Source of the DNA: Bacillota bacterium
GTDB lineage: Bacteria; Bacillota; Clostridia; Acetivibrionales; DSM-1351
Reading direction: 5' to 3'
DNA length: 64,000 nucleotides
Assembly: GCA_023397905.1 (NCBI GenBank)
Contig: JAEWSZ010000009.1
Location: forward strand, 1 to 64,000
Position numbers and translations under genes: made by a program. Position 1 is the first letter of the stretch, and every line of letters starts with the position of its first letter. Positions 41,629-52,900 of the stretch are shown one piece after another. Below the pieces are notes generated by a model. The model was given only the letters and a program-made list of their open reading frames with translations. It made no database searches and was not told the DNA's origin.

Positions 41629-43809
41629 CTACTGCTTATTCCTTGTCACATCAAATACGCTGTCAATCTTTTTAAGCCTTTTTATGATTTTTTCCAGCTG
41701 CTCGGTATTTGTTATCTCCAGCGTCAGATTTATAAGCGTTATCTGCTCTCTTGTGGTCCTGGCATTTACGGCCTTTATGGGAACCTTGAGCTCTGCTATA
41801 CTGTTTGTGACATCCAGCAGCAGGGAAGTTCTGTCATTTGCCATAAGTGTTATATCCGCCTTGTAGGCAACATCATTTGTAGAGTACCATTTGACATCTA
41901 TGAGGCGTCCTTCTTCCTCCAGACCGGCCGAAACGTTTATACAGTCGCTTCGGTGGACGGAAACACCCCTTCCCCTGGTGATATAACCTATTATCTCATC
42001 GCCGGGAACCGGATTGCAGCACCTTGACAGCCTCACCAGACAATTGTCGATCCCTTTTACTATAATACCGCTTTCGGGTATGTTCTTTTTCTTTCTTTCC
42101 CCTCTGGCCTGTGCGATGGTTTCCAGAATATGCTCAATTTCTTCTGGCTTCAGGGTCTTTTTTAATTCTTCCTTTAACCTGGTTATGACCTTGTTTGTGG
42201 TTATGGCTCCGTAACCCAGCCCTGCGTATAAATCCTCAAGAGAAGCAAAATTGTACTTTTTCAGTACTAATTCGATCCATTCAGTCCTGAACAGCTGGCT
42301 ATAGGTAAAGCCCTGTTTTTTGATCTCTCTTTCGATCATTTCCTTGCCGCGGATTATATTTTCTTCTCTTTTTTCCTTTTTAAACCACTGATTTATTTTG
42401 TTTCTGGCCTGACTGCTCTTGACTATTTTCAGCCAATCCCTGCTGGGCCCGTGAATTGTGGAAGAAGTAAGGATTTCTATAATATCGCCGTTTTTCAGCT
42501 TATAGTCGATAGGCTCCATTTTACCGTTGACCTTGGCGCCTATCATTTTATTTCCGATAGCGCTGTGAATGCTATATGCGAAATCTACGGGAGTGGAATC
42601 CACAGGAAGATTTACCACGTCCCCTCTGGGAGTGAACACAAAAACTTCGTCTGTAAAAAGATCAATTTTAAGGGTTTCCATAAACTCGCTCTCGTCCCTG
42701 GTATCCTTCTGCCATTCCAGGAGCTGTCTGAGCCAGGCAAATTTATTGTCGGAGTCCTTGACGTCATCAACGCCCTCCTTGTACTTCCAGTGGGCGGCAA
42801 TACCCACTTCCGCAACCCTGTGCATGTCCCAGGTCCTGATCTGGACTTCAAAGGGCTGTCCCTCAGGCCCTATCAAAGTGGTGTGCAGGGAATGATACAT
42901 ATTGGGCTTGGGCATTGCGATATAATCCTTAAACCTGCCCGGCATGGGCTTGTACAACTCATGAACCAGACCAAGCACCGCATAGCAGTCCTTAACGGAA
43001 TTCACTATTATACGGAAAGCGAACAGGTCATAAATCTGATCAAGAGTCTTGTTCTGATTTACCATCTTTCTGTATATACTGTAGAAATGCTTTGGCCTCC
43101 CGTCGATCTGGGCATTTTCTATGCCCTGCTCATTGGTTTTCTCCCTTAAGGTTGTGATTATGCCTTCTATATATGCTTCCCTCTGCTTGCGCTTGAAGGC
43201 AATTTTTTCAACAAGATCGTAATAGCCTTTTGGATCCAGATACCTGAGGCATATGTCCTCAAGCTCCCATTTGATCTTTGAAATACCAAGCCGGTGAGCG
43301 AGAGGCGCATAGATTTCCAGCGTTTCTCTTGCTATTTCCACCTGCTTCTCTTCTGTCTTATGCTTCAGGGTCCTCATATTATGGAGCCGGTCGGCCAGCT
43401 TGATCATAATGACACGAATATCCTTCGCCATGGCCAGAAACATCTTGCGCAGGTTTTCCACCTGCTGCTCTTCCTTTGATGTAAAGGGTATTTTTCCAAG
43501 TTTTGTAACGCCGTCAACCAGATCTGCCACCTCTACTCCGAACTGAGCCTTAAGCTGATCGTATGTACAGGTGGTATCCTCTATGGTATCATGGAGAAGT
43601 GCGGCAACAAGTGCAGTGCTGTCCAATTCCATTTCGGCCAGTATGATTGCTACTTCAACCGGATGAATTATATATGGCTCCCCTGAGTTTCTCAGTTGCC
43701 CCTCGTGAGCCGCTTTTGAAAAGTTGTACGCTTTCTCAAGCAGTTCGATATTACAATTGGGATCATATTTTTTAACTTTTTCAATCAGCACTGAAAAGTT
43801 GTCTAACAA
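41629..43809 (-). CDS. rel: Bifunctional (p)ppGpp synthetase/hydrolase, long RelA/SpoT homologue
   Basis: 726 residues from TTG 43809, chosen because GGAGG lies five bases upstream and the product then starts MLDNFSVLIEKVKKY as in relatives; ATG 43821 is the alternative. The order is HD hydrolase domain (HDTIEDT and the preceding helix with His, about 45-200), synthetase domain (about 230-350, YHSLHTTLIG, EVQIRT), TGS (about 390-450, DEVFVFTPRGD), helical and zinc-finger parts (RLSRCCNPVPGDEIIGYI) and a C-terminal ACT domain. Both catalytic halves look intact, so it should make and degrade (p)ppGpp in response to starvation on the ribosome. Co-transcribed with apt upstream. Confidence 0.95.
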   Translation of the reverse strand: MLDNFSVLIEKVKKYDPNCNIELLEKAYNFSKAAHEGQLRNSGEPYIIHPVEVAIILAEMELDSTALVAALLHDTIEDTTCTYDQLKAQFGVEVADLVDGVTKLGKIPFTSKEEQQVENLRKMFLAMAKDIRVIMIKLADRLHNMRTLKHKTEEKQVEIARETLEIYAPLAHRLGISKIKWELEDICLRYLDPKGYYDLVEKIAFKRKQREAYIEGIITTLREKTNEQGIENAQIDGRPKHFYSIYRKMVNQNKTLDQIYDLFAFRIIVNSVKDCYAVLGLVHELYKPMPGRFKDYIAMPKPNMYHSLHTTLIGPEGQPFEVQIRTWDMHRVAEVGIAAHWKYKEGVDDVKDSDNKFAWLRQLLEWQKDTRDESEFMETLKIDLFTDEVFVFTPRGDVVNLPVDSTPVDFAYSIHSAIGNKMIGAKVNGKMEPIDYKLKNGDIIEILTSSTIHGPSRDWLKIVKSSQARNKINQWFKKEKREENIIRGKEMIEREIKKQGFTYSQLFRTEWIELVLKKYNFASLEDLYAGLGYGAITTNKVITRLKEELKKTLKPEEIEHILETIAQARGERKKKNIPESGIIVKGIDNCLVRLSRCCNPVPGDEIIGYITRGRGVSVHRSDCINVSAGLEEEGRLIDVKWYSTNDVAYKADITLMANDRTSLLLDVTNSIAELKVPIKAVNARTTREQITLINLTLEITNTEQLEKIIKRLKKIDSVFDVTRNKQ

Positions 43810-43897
43810 AGCAACCTCCATCCGTCGTCAATGACTTCAATTTATAAAATAAATGTTTATTAGTGCGTAACGTGAAATTTGTTTTGCCACAAATAAA

Positions 43898-44413
43898 TTA
43901 AAATGTCACAATAGAGTTTACATTATAACCTTTAAGCCTGTCTCTCCCGTTTAAGAAAGCGAGCTCTATAAAAAATATAATACCAGAAACCTTTCCCCCA
44001 AGCTGTTCAATCAGCTTGATATTCGCTTCGGTGGTTCCTCCCGTAGCCAGCAGATCGTCAACTATCAAAACCCTCTGTCCCGGTTTTACGGCATCCGCAT
44101 GCATCTCCAAGGAATCTTTTCCATACTCCAGGTCATAATCGACACTGATTGTATTATAGGGAAGCTTACCTTTTTTTCTGACTGGAACAAATCCTTTGTT
44201 CATCTGGTAAGCCAGAGGCGCTCCAAAAATAAATCCTCTTGATTCCGAGCCTACGATAATATCAAAATCCCCCATTTGATCCGCCAGTTGTTTGAAAGTG
44301 TCCATGCATTCTTTAAAAGCCTTGGGGTCCTGCAGTACTGTGGTGATATCGATGAAATCTATCCCCTCTTTGGGAAAATCCATTACATGCCTGAGTTTTG
44401 TTTTTAAATCCAT
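43898..44413 (-). CDS. apt: Adenine phosphoribosyltransferase
   Basis: 171 residues, normal length. The PRPP-binding loop is VLIVDDLLATGGT and the N-terminal signature is FPKEGIDFIDITT. It converts adenine and PRPP to AMP. GAGAGG stands before ATG 44413. It is first gene of the apt-rel-dtd-MBL-hemZ unit in this strain; recJ, its common upstream neighbour, is now 12 kb away because island B lies between. Confidence 0.97.
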   Translation of the reverse strand: MDLKTKLRHVMDFPKEGIDFIDITTVLQDPKAFKECMDTFKQLADQMGDFDIIVGSESRGFIFGAPLAYQMNKGFVPVRKKGKLPYNTISVDYDLEYGKDSLEMHADAVKPGQRVLIVDDLLATGGTTEANIKLIEQLGGKVSGIIFFIELAFLNGRDRLKGYNVNSIVTF

Positions 44414-44511
44414 CTGCCAAAACCTCTCTTCCAGAATTCAGCTCAAGCAAATAGTACCCGGTCGGAAGTTAAAGGCCTCAACCGATATGATTTGCTTTTG
44501 ATATAGTTAAT

Positions 44512-44540
44512 ATTATAATTAAAACCAAACACACATACAA
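44512..44540 (-). promoter_or_regulatory. apt operon promoter
   Basis: On the minus strand TTGTAT (44540-44535), a 17-bp spacer and TATAAT (44517-44512). The leader to the apt ATG is about 90 nt. The 44414-44697 spacer otherwise holds only the island B terminator. Confidence 0.7.
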
Positions 44541-44598
44541 CATTTATATTTTTTATGATTCAATAAAAATGCATCAAAAATAGTTAATACAGGCATAC

Positions 44599-44636
44599 AA
44601 AAACTGGAATAGACTAATATCAGAGTCTATTCCAGT
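44599..44636 (-). terminator. Terminator of island B
   Basis: On the minus strand ACTGGAATAGACT (44636-44624) pairs perfectly with AGTCTATTCCAGT (44615-44603), followed by TTTTTG. It is 60 bases past the IlvD/Edd-type dehydratase stop codon. Confidence 0.92.
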
Positions 44637-44697
44637 ATGTTTTAAAGTTAAGATAATATATTTATCACACTCTATAGTTAAATATATAAATATAAGA

Positions 44698-46416
44698 TCA
44701 TTCCATATAAGCCCCCTTAAAAGCTGATACCGCAAGCTTGGAGTATATTTTTAGAATTCCCCTTTTTTTCTTAATCTCTGGCATTATATACTTTTTACTT
44801 CTCTCATTCAGTATTTGTTCAATTTCACGAGGTGTTTTCCTTTCTCCTTTAACTCCTATAATATCAAGAGTTCGCCTGGGAATATCAATTTTAATCAAGT
44901 CTCCTACTTCCACAAGAGCAATAGGACCTTCTTCGAAAGCTTCAGGCGATACATGCCCTATAGCTGGTCCCTTTGAAGCACCGGAAAATCTTCCATCTGT
45001 TATAAGTGCTACAGTACTTGCCAATTCAGGATCTGACACGATAGCCTCAGTTGTATAAAACATTTCAGGCATACCTGAGCCCTTCGGTCCCTCATATCTT
45101 ATAAAAACTGCATCACCCGGTTTAATCCTCTTTTCAATAACTGCATTATACGCTTCTTCTTCACTGTTGAATGGCTTTGCAGTACATACGACCTGATGCA
45201 TCTTTTCCACAACTGTGGAATGTTTTACCACAGCACCTTCAGGAGCCAGGTTTCCCTTTAATATTGCCACTGCACCATGTTTTTTGATAGGAGTATCAAA
45301 ATCTGCTATTACCTGTTCTCTTCTTATACCTCCGGCTTTCAGATATCTATCGCACATCCTGTAATAGTCATTTGTTTTTAACTCTTCAAGATTGTCTCCC
45401 AGTGTTTTTCCTGTTACTGTAATTACATCCAAATCCAAATATGCTTTTATTTGCTCCATTACAGCTGCTGTACCACCTGCGTACCAGAAATACTCGGCAG
45501 GCAAACTTCCGCTTGGACGTACATTAACTATATATGGAATTTCTCTGTGAATTTCATCAAATAAATCTGCTTCAAGCACTATTCCAAGTTCATGTGCGAT
45601 TGCTGGCAGGTGAAGCAATGCGTTTGTTGAGCCCGATATTGCGGCATGTACCATAATTGCATTTTTAAAAGCTCCAGATGTCATTATTTTATTAGGAGTA
45701 AGGTTAGTCTCAACAAGCCTTAAAATTTGTTTTCCGGCTTCTTTAGCCATTTCATATAATCCGTTGTTATCAGCAGGCATCAGAGCAGACCCGGGGAGAG
45801 CCATACCTAACGCTTCTGAAAGAACCTGCATTGTTGCTGCGGTACCCATAAATTGACATGCTCCGCATCCGGGACAGGCATTTGCCTTATAGTAATCATA
45901 TTTTTCCTTGCTGATTTCATTCCTTAAAAATTTTGCATAATATGTACCTATCTGCTCCAGAGTGAGGTTGTCCGGACCCGCTTTCATTACACCCCCGGGT
46001 ACAAATATGGAGGGAATATTTTTCCTGGCAATTGCCATGAGATGTGCTGGTATCGCCTTATCACAGGAAGCGGAAAAAACTGCTCCGTCAAATGGCGCTG
46101 CATTTATTTGGGCCTCAATTGCACCTGCAATAAGTTCCCTGGAGACAAGCGAATAGTTCATGCCATCATGTCCTTGTGCAATTCCATCGCAAATATCTGT
46201 TATTGTATATTGAGCCGGTTTTCCTCCTTTTTCGGCAACTCCATACTTTATTTCTTCTGCTAGTTTTCCAAGATGCACACTTCCCGGATGGCTGTCACCC
46301 CATGAAGTCTGCACCATGATCTGAGCTTTGGCCAGATCCTCACTCTTCCAACCTGCACCCATCTTTAAAGAGTCCATTTCAGCTGCTATTTCACGTATTT
46401 GTTGACTTCTGAGCAT
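44698..46416 (-). CDS. IlvD/Edd-family dehydratase, probably for a sugar acid
   Basis: 572 residues, with GAGG before ATG 46416. Iron-sulphur ligand regions are SASCDKAIPAHL and ACPGCGACQFMGTAATM; substrate and metal motifs HAAISGSTNALLHLPAIA and ITDGRFSGASKG are intact. True dihydroxy-acid dehydratases read CxGMYTANTM at the second cluster motif; here MGTAATMQVLSEALGMALPG is like the aldonate (xylonate/arabinonate/galactonate) dehydratases. With no ilv genes nearby and a sugar-uptake operon upstream, a sugar-acid dehydratase is the better call, but branched-chain amino acid synthesis is not ruled out. It is 100 bases downstream of the island B regulator gene. Confidence 0.82.
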   Translation of the reverse strand: MLRSQQIREIAAEMDSLKMGAGWKSEDLAKAQIMVQTSWGDSHPGSVHLGKLAEEIKYGVAEKGGKPAQYTITDICDGIAQGHDGMNYSLVSRELIAGAIEAQINAAPFDGAVFSASCDKAIPAHLMAIARKNIPSIFVPGGVMKAGPDNLTLEQIGTYYAKFLRNEISKEKYDYYKANACPGCGACQFMGTAATMQVLSEALGMALPGSALMPADNNGLYEMAKEAGKQILRLVETNLTPNKIMTSGAFKNAIMVHAAISGSTNALLHLPAIAHELGIVLEADLFDEIHREIPYIVNVRPSGSLPAEYFWYAGGTAAVMEQIKAYLDLDVITVTGKTLGDNLEELKTNDYYRMCDRYLKAGGIRREQVIADFDTPIKKHGAVAILKGNLAPEGAVVKHSTVVEKMHQVVCTAKPFNSEEEAYNAVIEKRIKPGDAVFIRYEGPKGSGMPEMFYTTEAIVSDPELASTVALITDGRFSGASKGPAIGHVSPEAFEEGPIALVEVGDLIKIDIPRRTLDIIGVKGERKTPREIEQILNERSKKYIMPEIKKKRGILKIYSKLAVSAFKGAYME

Positions 46417-46517
46417 AATATTGTCCTCACTTTCATAGTTAATTAATTCAATATAAAGGATCTTTAAGTACCTTTGTAGATATTTCGAATTTTCACTTCA
46501 CTGCAATAATCATTTCG

Positions 46518-48017
46518 TTACAAATTTTTTATAAAATATGAAGGCGGAACACCTTTTACGTTTTTAAATACCGTACTAAAATATAGTGGATTTTCAAATC
46601 CCAGGGAAGCTGCTATATCCTTTATTAGTACATCAGGATTCTGCTGCATCATTTGGATAGCTCTTTCAATCTTTGTCTTTAAAACATATTCTTTAAATGA
46701 GCAGCCTGCTTGCATGCGAAAAATTTTACTTACATATGGTTGGCTAATACCAAATAAATCGCATATCTCATTTAAAAATAAGCTTTTGCCAATATTCTCA
46801 TTTATATACTGAGATATGTAGTCAAACATAATTTTCATACTATCTTTCTGATGTCTTTTCTGTTCAAATGATATTTGTGCTATACCCTGTATTAATTCCC
46901 AAGTACCTGACATCAATTCTCCATAAGTTCTTGCATATTGAAAAATTTCCTGCATTTCTTTCAATATGTTATCAAATATGTTTTCTTTCTTTTCAGATAC
47001 GCAAAGTTTCCAAATAAATGCATATAATTTTTTCCTAATGCAGTTTCTTGAGTTTTTTTGCTGTTCAAACAAGGAAAACATAGTAATATAATCTTTTTTT
47101 AATTCATTCCACATGCCAAAAGCCAGGCTTTGATATAAAGCTTTTTCTATATTTTGTATCAGAACTGTATCGCTTTCAATATGTTCGTTATCTTCCAGAT
47201 AGAAAACTTGTAAGTCTTCATATCCTATATTTTTTTCCAGTTTGCAATACATATTTTTAATAATCGCAATACTTTCGGAAAGCGGATAATCTTTATTAGT
47301 TACAACTGCATATAATGCCCGACCTTCTTTCTGAAATTGTCTGCCAACAATATCTATATATTTATTTACATAGAACGCAATGTCCTTATGATGACTGCAA
47401 CCAATTATTATGCATAGCACATCCTTATAATGGAATACACATACTTGATTATACTCAAAAAGCGCATTCAAATTGGATATAATTTTTTCTTTTTTTCCAG
47501 TCTCATACGATATATCATTCCAATGCAGCAATAAAATTTCTGCATAAGGAAAGCGGAAATATTTATCCTGCAGCTCTTGATTCCAAACACCTTCTTCTAA
47601 TACATTCTGAAAGTGATATTCTGCCTGATTGCGGTAATCGGACAATAATTTAGCCTTAATACTGCTGAATACATTCTTTATCTGTTCCTCATCCAGAGGC
47701 TTTAATAAGTATTCATACACAGACATTTTTAAAGCTTCCTGAGCATACTCAAAAATTTTAAATCCGCTAATTATAACCGATATAACTTGAGGTCTCTTCT
47801 GTTTGGCTTCCTTTATCAATTCCAGACCATTTTTACCTGGCATTTGTATATCTGTTACTAAAATGTCCAGATTAATTTTTTCAATTTCAGCAAGACCATC
47901 ATATGCATCCTCACATACGGCAACTACTTTGAAACCTTTCATTTCCTCAAGCACACTTTTTATAAATCTTGCTATGGGCGGTTCGTCTTCAACTATAATG
48001 ACGGTTAAATCAATCAT
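46518..48017 (-). CDS. AraC-type response regulator, YesN-like (island B)
   Basis: 499 residues. The receiver domain (1-120) has VEDE and phospho-acceptor Asp in LVTDIQMPGKNG. A long middle region (about 130-390) is unassigned. The C-terminal AraC domain reads FLNEICDLFGISQPYVSKIF and IKDIAASLGFENPLYFSTVF. Its ATG overlaps the kinase stop codon by four bases, a tight pair. It should activate the island B importer and GH106-like gene. Its coding DNA is strikingly AT-rich: the line 47701-47760 has about 25% G+C. Confidence 0.92.
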   Translation of the reverse strand: MIDLTVIIVEDEPPIARFIKSVLEEMKGFKVVAVCEDAYDGLAEIEKINLDILVTDIQMPGKNGLELIKEAKQKRPQVISVIISGFKIFEYAQEALKMSVYEYLLKPLDEEQIKNVFSSIKAKLLSDYRNQAEYHFQNVLEEGVWNQELQDKYFRFPYAEILLLHWNDISYETGKKEKIISNLNALFEYNQVCVFHYKDVLCIIIGCSHHKDIAFYVNKYIDIVGRQFQKEGRALYAVVTNKDYPLSESIAIIKNMYCKLEKNIGYEDLQVFYLEDNEHIESDTVLIQNIEKALYQSLAFGMWNELKKDYITMFSLFEQQKNSRNCIRKKLYAFIWKLCVSEKKENIFDNILKEMQEIFQYARTYGELMSGTWELIQGIAQISFEQKRHQKDSMKIMFDYISQYINENIGKSLFLNEICDLFGISQPYVSKIFRMQAGCSFKEYVLKTKIERAIQMMQQNPDVLIKDIAASLGFENPLYFSTVFKNVKGVPPSYFIKNL

Positions 48018-49813
48018 GGCTCATCCTCCAAATCCGAGCTCAATATAATATAAGCTCCACCATCTGCTCTATTACCAAATTCATATTTGATTTTTCCATG
48101 AAAAAAAATATGAAGACGCATAATAGTATTTGCAATTCCCATTTCGCTGTTATCCTTTCTAAGTTGCTTGAATTCTTCAAAGTTAAGTCCTTGCCGGATA
48201 TTTCTGTCTATTTCCTCCAAAGCGTCTCTGGAAAATCCCTCACCATTATCCGCAATTACAACTTTCCAGATATTATTCTCAGCATGGGCCATTATTTTTA
48301 CATTTAAATCCTTATGTTCTTTACCAAACCCATATTTAATTGCGTTTTCCACAAAAGGCTGCAGTGTCAAACGTGGAATACGTTGATTTTTCAGTTGAGT
48401 ATCCATATTTATTTCAAAATTCAGTTTATGCTCGTATCTGATCTTCAGTAAGTTCAGATAACAATTTACATTATCAAATTCTTCTTCAAAAGTGGCATAT
48501 TCTTTCGGATTGGAAATGGAATACTTGAGTAGTTTTGCCAGAGAACTGCAAGCTTCTGCAACAGATCTGCTTCCTCCTTCAATTCCCATAATCCCTATAA
48601 CACTTAAAGTATTGTATATAAAATGAGGATTCATCTGGGATTGTAAAGTTCTAAAATGTTCCTCATATTGAAGATTCTGATACTTTATTTCCTTTTGTAC
48701 CATATCTGATATGCGTATCTGCATATCATAAAAAGATTTGCTTAATTCTTCAATCTCTTCATATTCATTCTGCAATAATATTTCAGGCTTCTGATCAACT
48801 TCTTCCAATGTCATGCTTTTCATTTGATTGGACAGTTCAATCATAGGTCTTGCAAATTGTTTTGATATATAAGTGTAGCAAAATAATACAATAGCCAGAA
48901 CGATCAAAACAGCTATCACAATTGGCTGCATATCTTTAATTAAGCTTTTGGTAATAGATAGAGTAGGTTTATAAACATATACCTTCCAGCCTGTCTTTTC
49001 AGAGGCAGATATGCTGGCAATCTGGCTCTCTCCTGTGTAAGGATTTTTTTTAATTAGGTTATTATCGTCTATTTTTAAAGAACCATAAAAATTATATACT
49101 TCACTGCCAATATTTTGTGATGAATAAATTAATTTATTATCTGAATCTAAAACCAGGAGTTCAAAATCAGCATCCAATGTATCCCATATATACTTAAAAT
49201 TTTCTTCAAAAGATTGTACCTCCAGATATCCGATTGTACGCCCCGGATCACGTACTGTCCTTGCCATTGAAATAACATTTTTTTCTCCGTCAAAAAAAGT
49301 ATCTTTGTGTAATGGAAGTATTAATTCTCCGCCGCGCAAATCATTTGCTTTATCTATCCAATCCAGCCTTTTTATCTCCTCGTCCTTTATTTTATAGCCA
49401 TAATTATAATCAAAACCATAGCCATAATTGGTTGCGAAATAGCCCTGCTGATTAAAAAAAACAACCTGAAATGATGTTTTGTATAACGCATAAGATAACA
49501 ATGTATTCTTAATTATCTGAAAATTATCTTTTAATGTAAGTTCATCTTCATCATTGTTGTAGAGAACCTTGGCTGAGTTTACAAAATCATTTCTGCTTAA
49601 AATATCCAACGAGACAAAGGATAAATCATCCATGTAATTGTCCAATTGAGTCACAATGCTTTCCGCATTTAATTTTTCTCTCACAATTGTGGTATTCAGG
49701 ATAGACTGATAATTTACTACAATAAATCCTAAAAAGCAAATAATGAAAAAAGGTATTATGATTTTTAATGAAGACTTTAACAATTTAGCAGAAAATTTTA
49801 TTTTTTTCTTCAT
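48014..49813 (-). CDS. YesM-like sensor histidine kinase (island B)
   Basis: 599 residues; ATG 49813 with GGTGATT upstream was preferred to GTG 49825. Two membrane segments (about 14-36 and 285-308) bound an outer sensor of about 250 residues. HAMP follows, then the LytS/YesM-type kinase with QSQMNPHFIYNTLSVIGIMG and HATPase boxes PRLTLQPFVENAIKYGF and DNGEGFS. It is encoded inside the sugar operon, between the GH106-like gene and its partner regulator, so its ligand is probably the imported sugar or a breakdown product. Confidence 0.92.
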   Translation of the reverse strand: MKKKIKFSAKLLKSSLKIIIPFFIICFLGFIVVNYQSILNTTIVREKLNAESIVTQLDNYMDDLSFVSLDILSRNDFVNSAKVLYNNDEDELTLKDNFQIIKNTLLSYALYKTSFQVVFFNQQGYFATNYGYGFDYNYGYKIKDEEIKRLDWIDKANDLRGGELILPLHKDTFFDGEKNVISMARTVRDPGRTIGYLEVQSFEENFKYIWDTLDADFELLVLDSDNKLIYSSQNIGSEVYNFYGSLKIDDNNLIKKNPYTGESQIASISASEKTGWKVYVYKPTLSITKSLIKDMQPIVIAVLIVLAIVLFCYTYISKQFARPMIELSNQMKSMTLEEVDQKPEILLQNEYEEIEELSKSFYDMQIRISDMVQKEIKYQNLQYEEHFRTLQSQMNPHFIYNTLSVIGIMGIEGGSRSVAEACSSLAKLLKYSISNPKEYATFEEEFDNVNCYLNLLKIRYEHKLNFEINMDTQLKNQRIPRLTLQPFVENAIKYGFGKEHKDLNVKIMAHAENNIWKVVIADNGEGFSRDALEEIDRNIRQGLNFEEFKQLRKDNSEMGIANTIMRLHIFFHGKIKYEFGNRADGGAYIILSSDLEDEP

Positions 49814-49844
49814 ACCGATAATCACCTTTTGTATAGATAGTTTT

Positions 49845-49884
49845 CTATAGCGGATTGAGGATTATTTACAATAATCCGCTATAG
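49845..49884. other. Intercistronic hairpin between the GH106-like gene and the kinase
   Basis: CTATAGCGGATT (49845-49856) pairs perfectly with AATCCGCTATAG (49873-49884). No T-run follows, so it is more likely an mRNA-stability or processing element than a terminator. Confidence 0.6.
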
Positions 49885-49900
49885 CTAGTTACAAAACGTC

Positions 49901-52900
49901 TTAGCCTTCTGAAATATAAATAATAGGTGCCGTTAATATACCTGTTTCCCTCATTTGATATTCGTAGCTCCATGAATTTTCTACCGTTCGCCATGTTTTG
50001 GGACCGTAATACTGTTCAAATCTATTACAGTTATGCAACTGGCCAAACATTGCAAAACGATTGCCATACAATGTCAATTCAACAGCAAACTTACCTGCCT
50101 GAACATGTCCGCAATTTAACCGATATGGCGAAAGCATTATGTTTCCTTTGGTATCTCCATTCACTTTAATCTCTACTAAAGCTCCTTTATATTGAGGTAT
50201 CTCAATAATCAACTCCCCTTTCGGCACTTCTACAGACAAGGTATAACTTATATTTCCACTATAAAAACTTAATCCTTGCCTCGTAATATCGCCGAAATAC
50301 AACATCTTAGCCGGTTTTGTTATTAAACATTTATCCCCTGTCACATTTACTCCAAAATCCCCTAAAATGTAGCACCATTCAACATCTGTTTTTCTGCCGA
50401 AAGGAATCTTAAGCACAAGCTGATTCATTCCCTTTCTAATAGCAGACAATTTAATAACGCGGAAACACTTATCTACAAAGAAGGTGTCACTTTTTTCAGT
50501 CATAATTTCCTGATTCCATTCCACAATGACGTCTTTTCCCTCATATGCCAGTTCAGCTCCCTCCATATCAATCTCTGATTCTATATCAAAGAAGCATTTC
50601 AATACATACTCACCCGTACTTTCCTCTGGAGACAACCATGGCTGTGGAAAACTATCAGTCCTCAACTGATAGCCCGCATGCTTTCTAACTTCATTATCAA
50701 CTCTCAGCAACTCTTCTTTCTCATAGATTTCGCTGTCATCTATTTGGTAACGAGCCATATCCAATAACAATACATTCTTCTCTGACAGCTTATATTTGCA
50801 TGGTTGATTCAAATGTTTTATAAAAGAATACTTTTTGCTATACCTTGCCGGCATCAATTCTCTCGCCTCATCTATGGCTGAATTTACCATATCCTTTTTA
50901 AACAACCTGAATAGCATGCTGTCATGATCATGTACTGCCCTGTCTATATATGTCTTCCCATTTTTGAATACAGTTGATACTTGCTGCTTAGTGCCAGTCA
51001 TAGTATCATAAGTCCATACCTCGTAGTTCCCCTTAACAATTATGGTACAATGTGTTTCCGACGGCAGTTTCAATGAATCAACCGGTTTTCCCTGTGCTAC
51101 GAATAACCATTTGCATTCATCTTCTTCTCTCAATTGATGAATAAAATTCTCATTTCTTGAACCATTTTTGTTTATTATATCTACCTGCCGGTAAGAATCT
51201 AATTCATAAAGCAATTCATATTTGGCATGACCAATGATATTATCCCTAAAGAAAAGGTCCTTAAATTTACAATTGCAGTCTCCATCAATGATTTGTGGCG
51301 TATGACCCATAAATATAATCTTGCCGCCATTTTCTTTATGCTTCTTGAGCATCTCAATTGTGCTTTGACGAATAGTAATTAAGTCCGGCACAACAATAAC
51401 TTCATATTTCATTTCACCTATCTGTGTAAGTTTTTCCTTTGATCCTTTATATAATTCCTGTATAGAAGATTCTGCAATAAAATCAAAATCCAGATTAGAA
51501 AACAGAAGCCAGTTAATTATTGAATCAAAGTTTTCCTGTAAACGGTTTCGCTTTTGCCTGGTCTGGCTATCCGGCCCCCAGCATATCCAATAGCTCTCTA
51601 TAGGATGGATCACACCTATATGAACATCAGGGATTCCTCTTGTCATGCAGACATTCACTCTTGAAAAGTGGTCTTCAATCAAATGGTATTTTTTGTACCA
51701 TGGAGAATGTGCATCTATTGGAGCTGGGTAATCCCTTTTTGCTTCACCGTTCATCCTCATCCAGCTGAGATGAGGGACCCTAACGCTTACACCCATTGCC
51801 GCCTGCCAATCCCCTTGCAGTTTGTATCCCCTGAAATCAAAATCCCAGTTGGTAACTCCATACAACTCACTCATCACTCCAGATCTTCCGTATTGTCTGG
51901 ACGAACTTTGTGCCTGTTTGGCAGTACTGTATTCATAGCGGTTTGCCAGTATATCTATTCCCGGAAGCTGAAAACTACGATATGCACGCATTGCTTCTCC
52001 AAGAGCTCTGGTCTGTGATTCCAGAGTAGGTTCTTCCATCATATGCCCGGTCAACATAATATCATGTTGTTTACACCAGCCACCCAATGTATCTGCATAG
52101 GCTTTTGCAAAACGTTCCGTGATATGCTCATGATACCAGTAACGTATCTGCGAAACCTGATCGTGTTCCAGTTCCCAGAATATTTCAGGGAGACTTTCCA
52201 TAAGACTATGATCGAATTTATCCCGAAAGGATTCCTCTATATCATCCGTATATGGAATTCCAATTTCTTGCTTACTATCAGCATCTATTAAATTTTGCTT
52301 CATGACAAACTGTGGTTCATCCGTAAAAATAGCTGGTATAGTTCTAGAGAATTCGTTTCCCAACGACTTATAATATTTTTCATAAGTTACTTCAACAAAC
52401 TTTTCAATGGCCTCTTTATTGAGAGTATCCACATAAGACTGATTATTAAACCATGGCAGATCTTTTGAAACAATCCGGTAGGCATACCAGATATTATCCT
52501 GACAGGTATCATTTTCATCTAATTTTCTGTAATAATGTAAATAGCCATCTTTTAATATGACTTGATATTTTTCAAGTAAAGTCAGCATGCCATCAATACC
52601 AAGGCGATTTTCCTGTGGTATTTTCCGCTCGTAATAACCGTTCTTATGGAAAAAAGGTGAAAAAAGCAAACACCTGCTCCGGAAATCATGATTTTTTGTG
52701 ACATATCCTCCACCAAAGCCTGAAGGCCATTTATCTTCATCATAAAGCCATGTCAGCATTTCCATTTTCTCGGCTTTCTTATTGCACTTCTTAATGTAAT
52801 TTAAAAATTCTTCGCTCATGTATGGCGTATCTAGGCCTATTCTGGAATGTATATGAAAACCGCCCATGCCCATTTCTTTAAAAACATCTATCTGTTCATT

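Noticed and set aside
42451..43149. 232-codon plus-strand frame
   Set aside because: Antisense to rel, with no ribosome binding site or recognisable domain.
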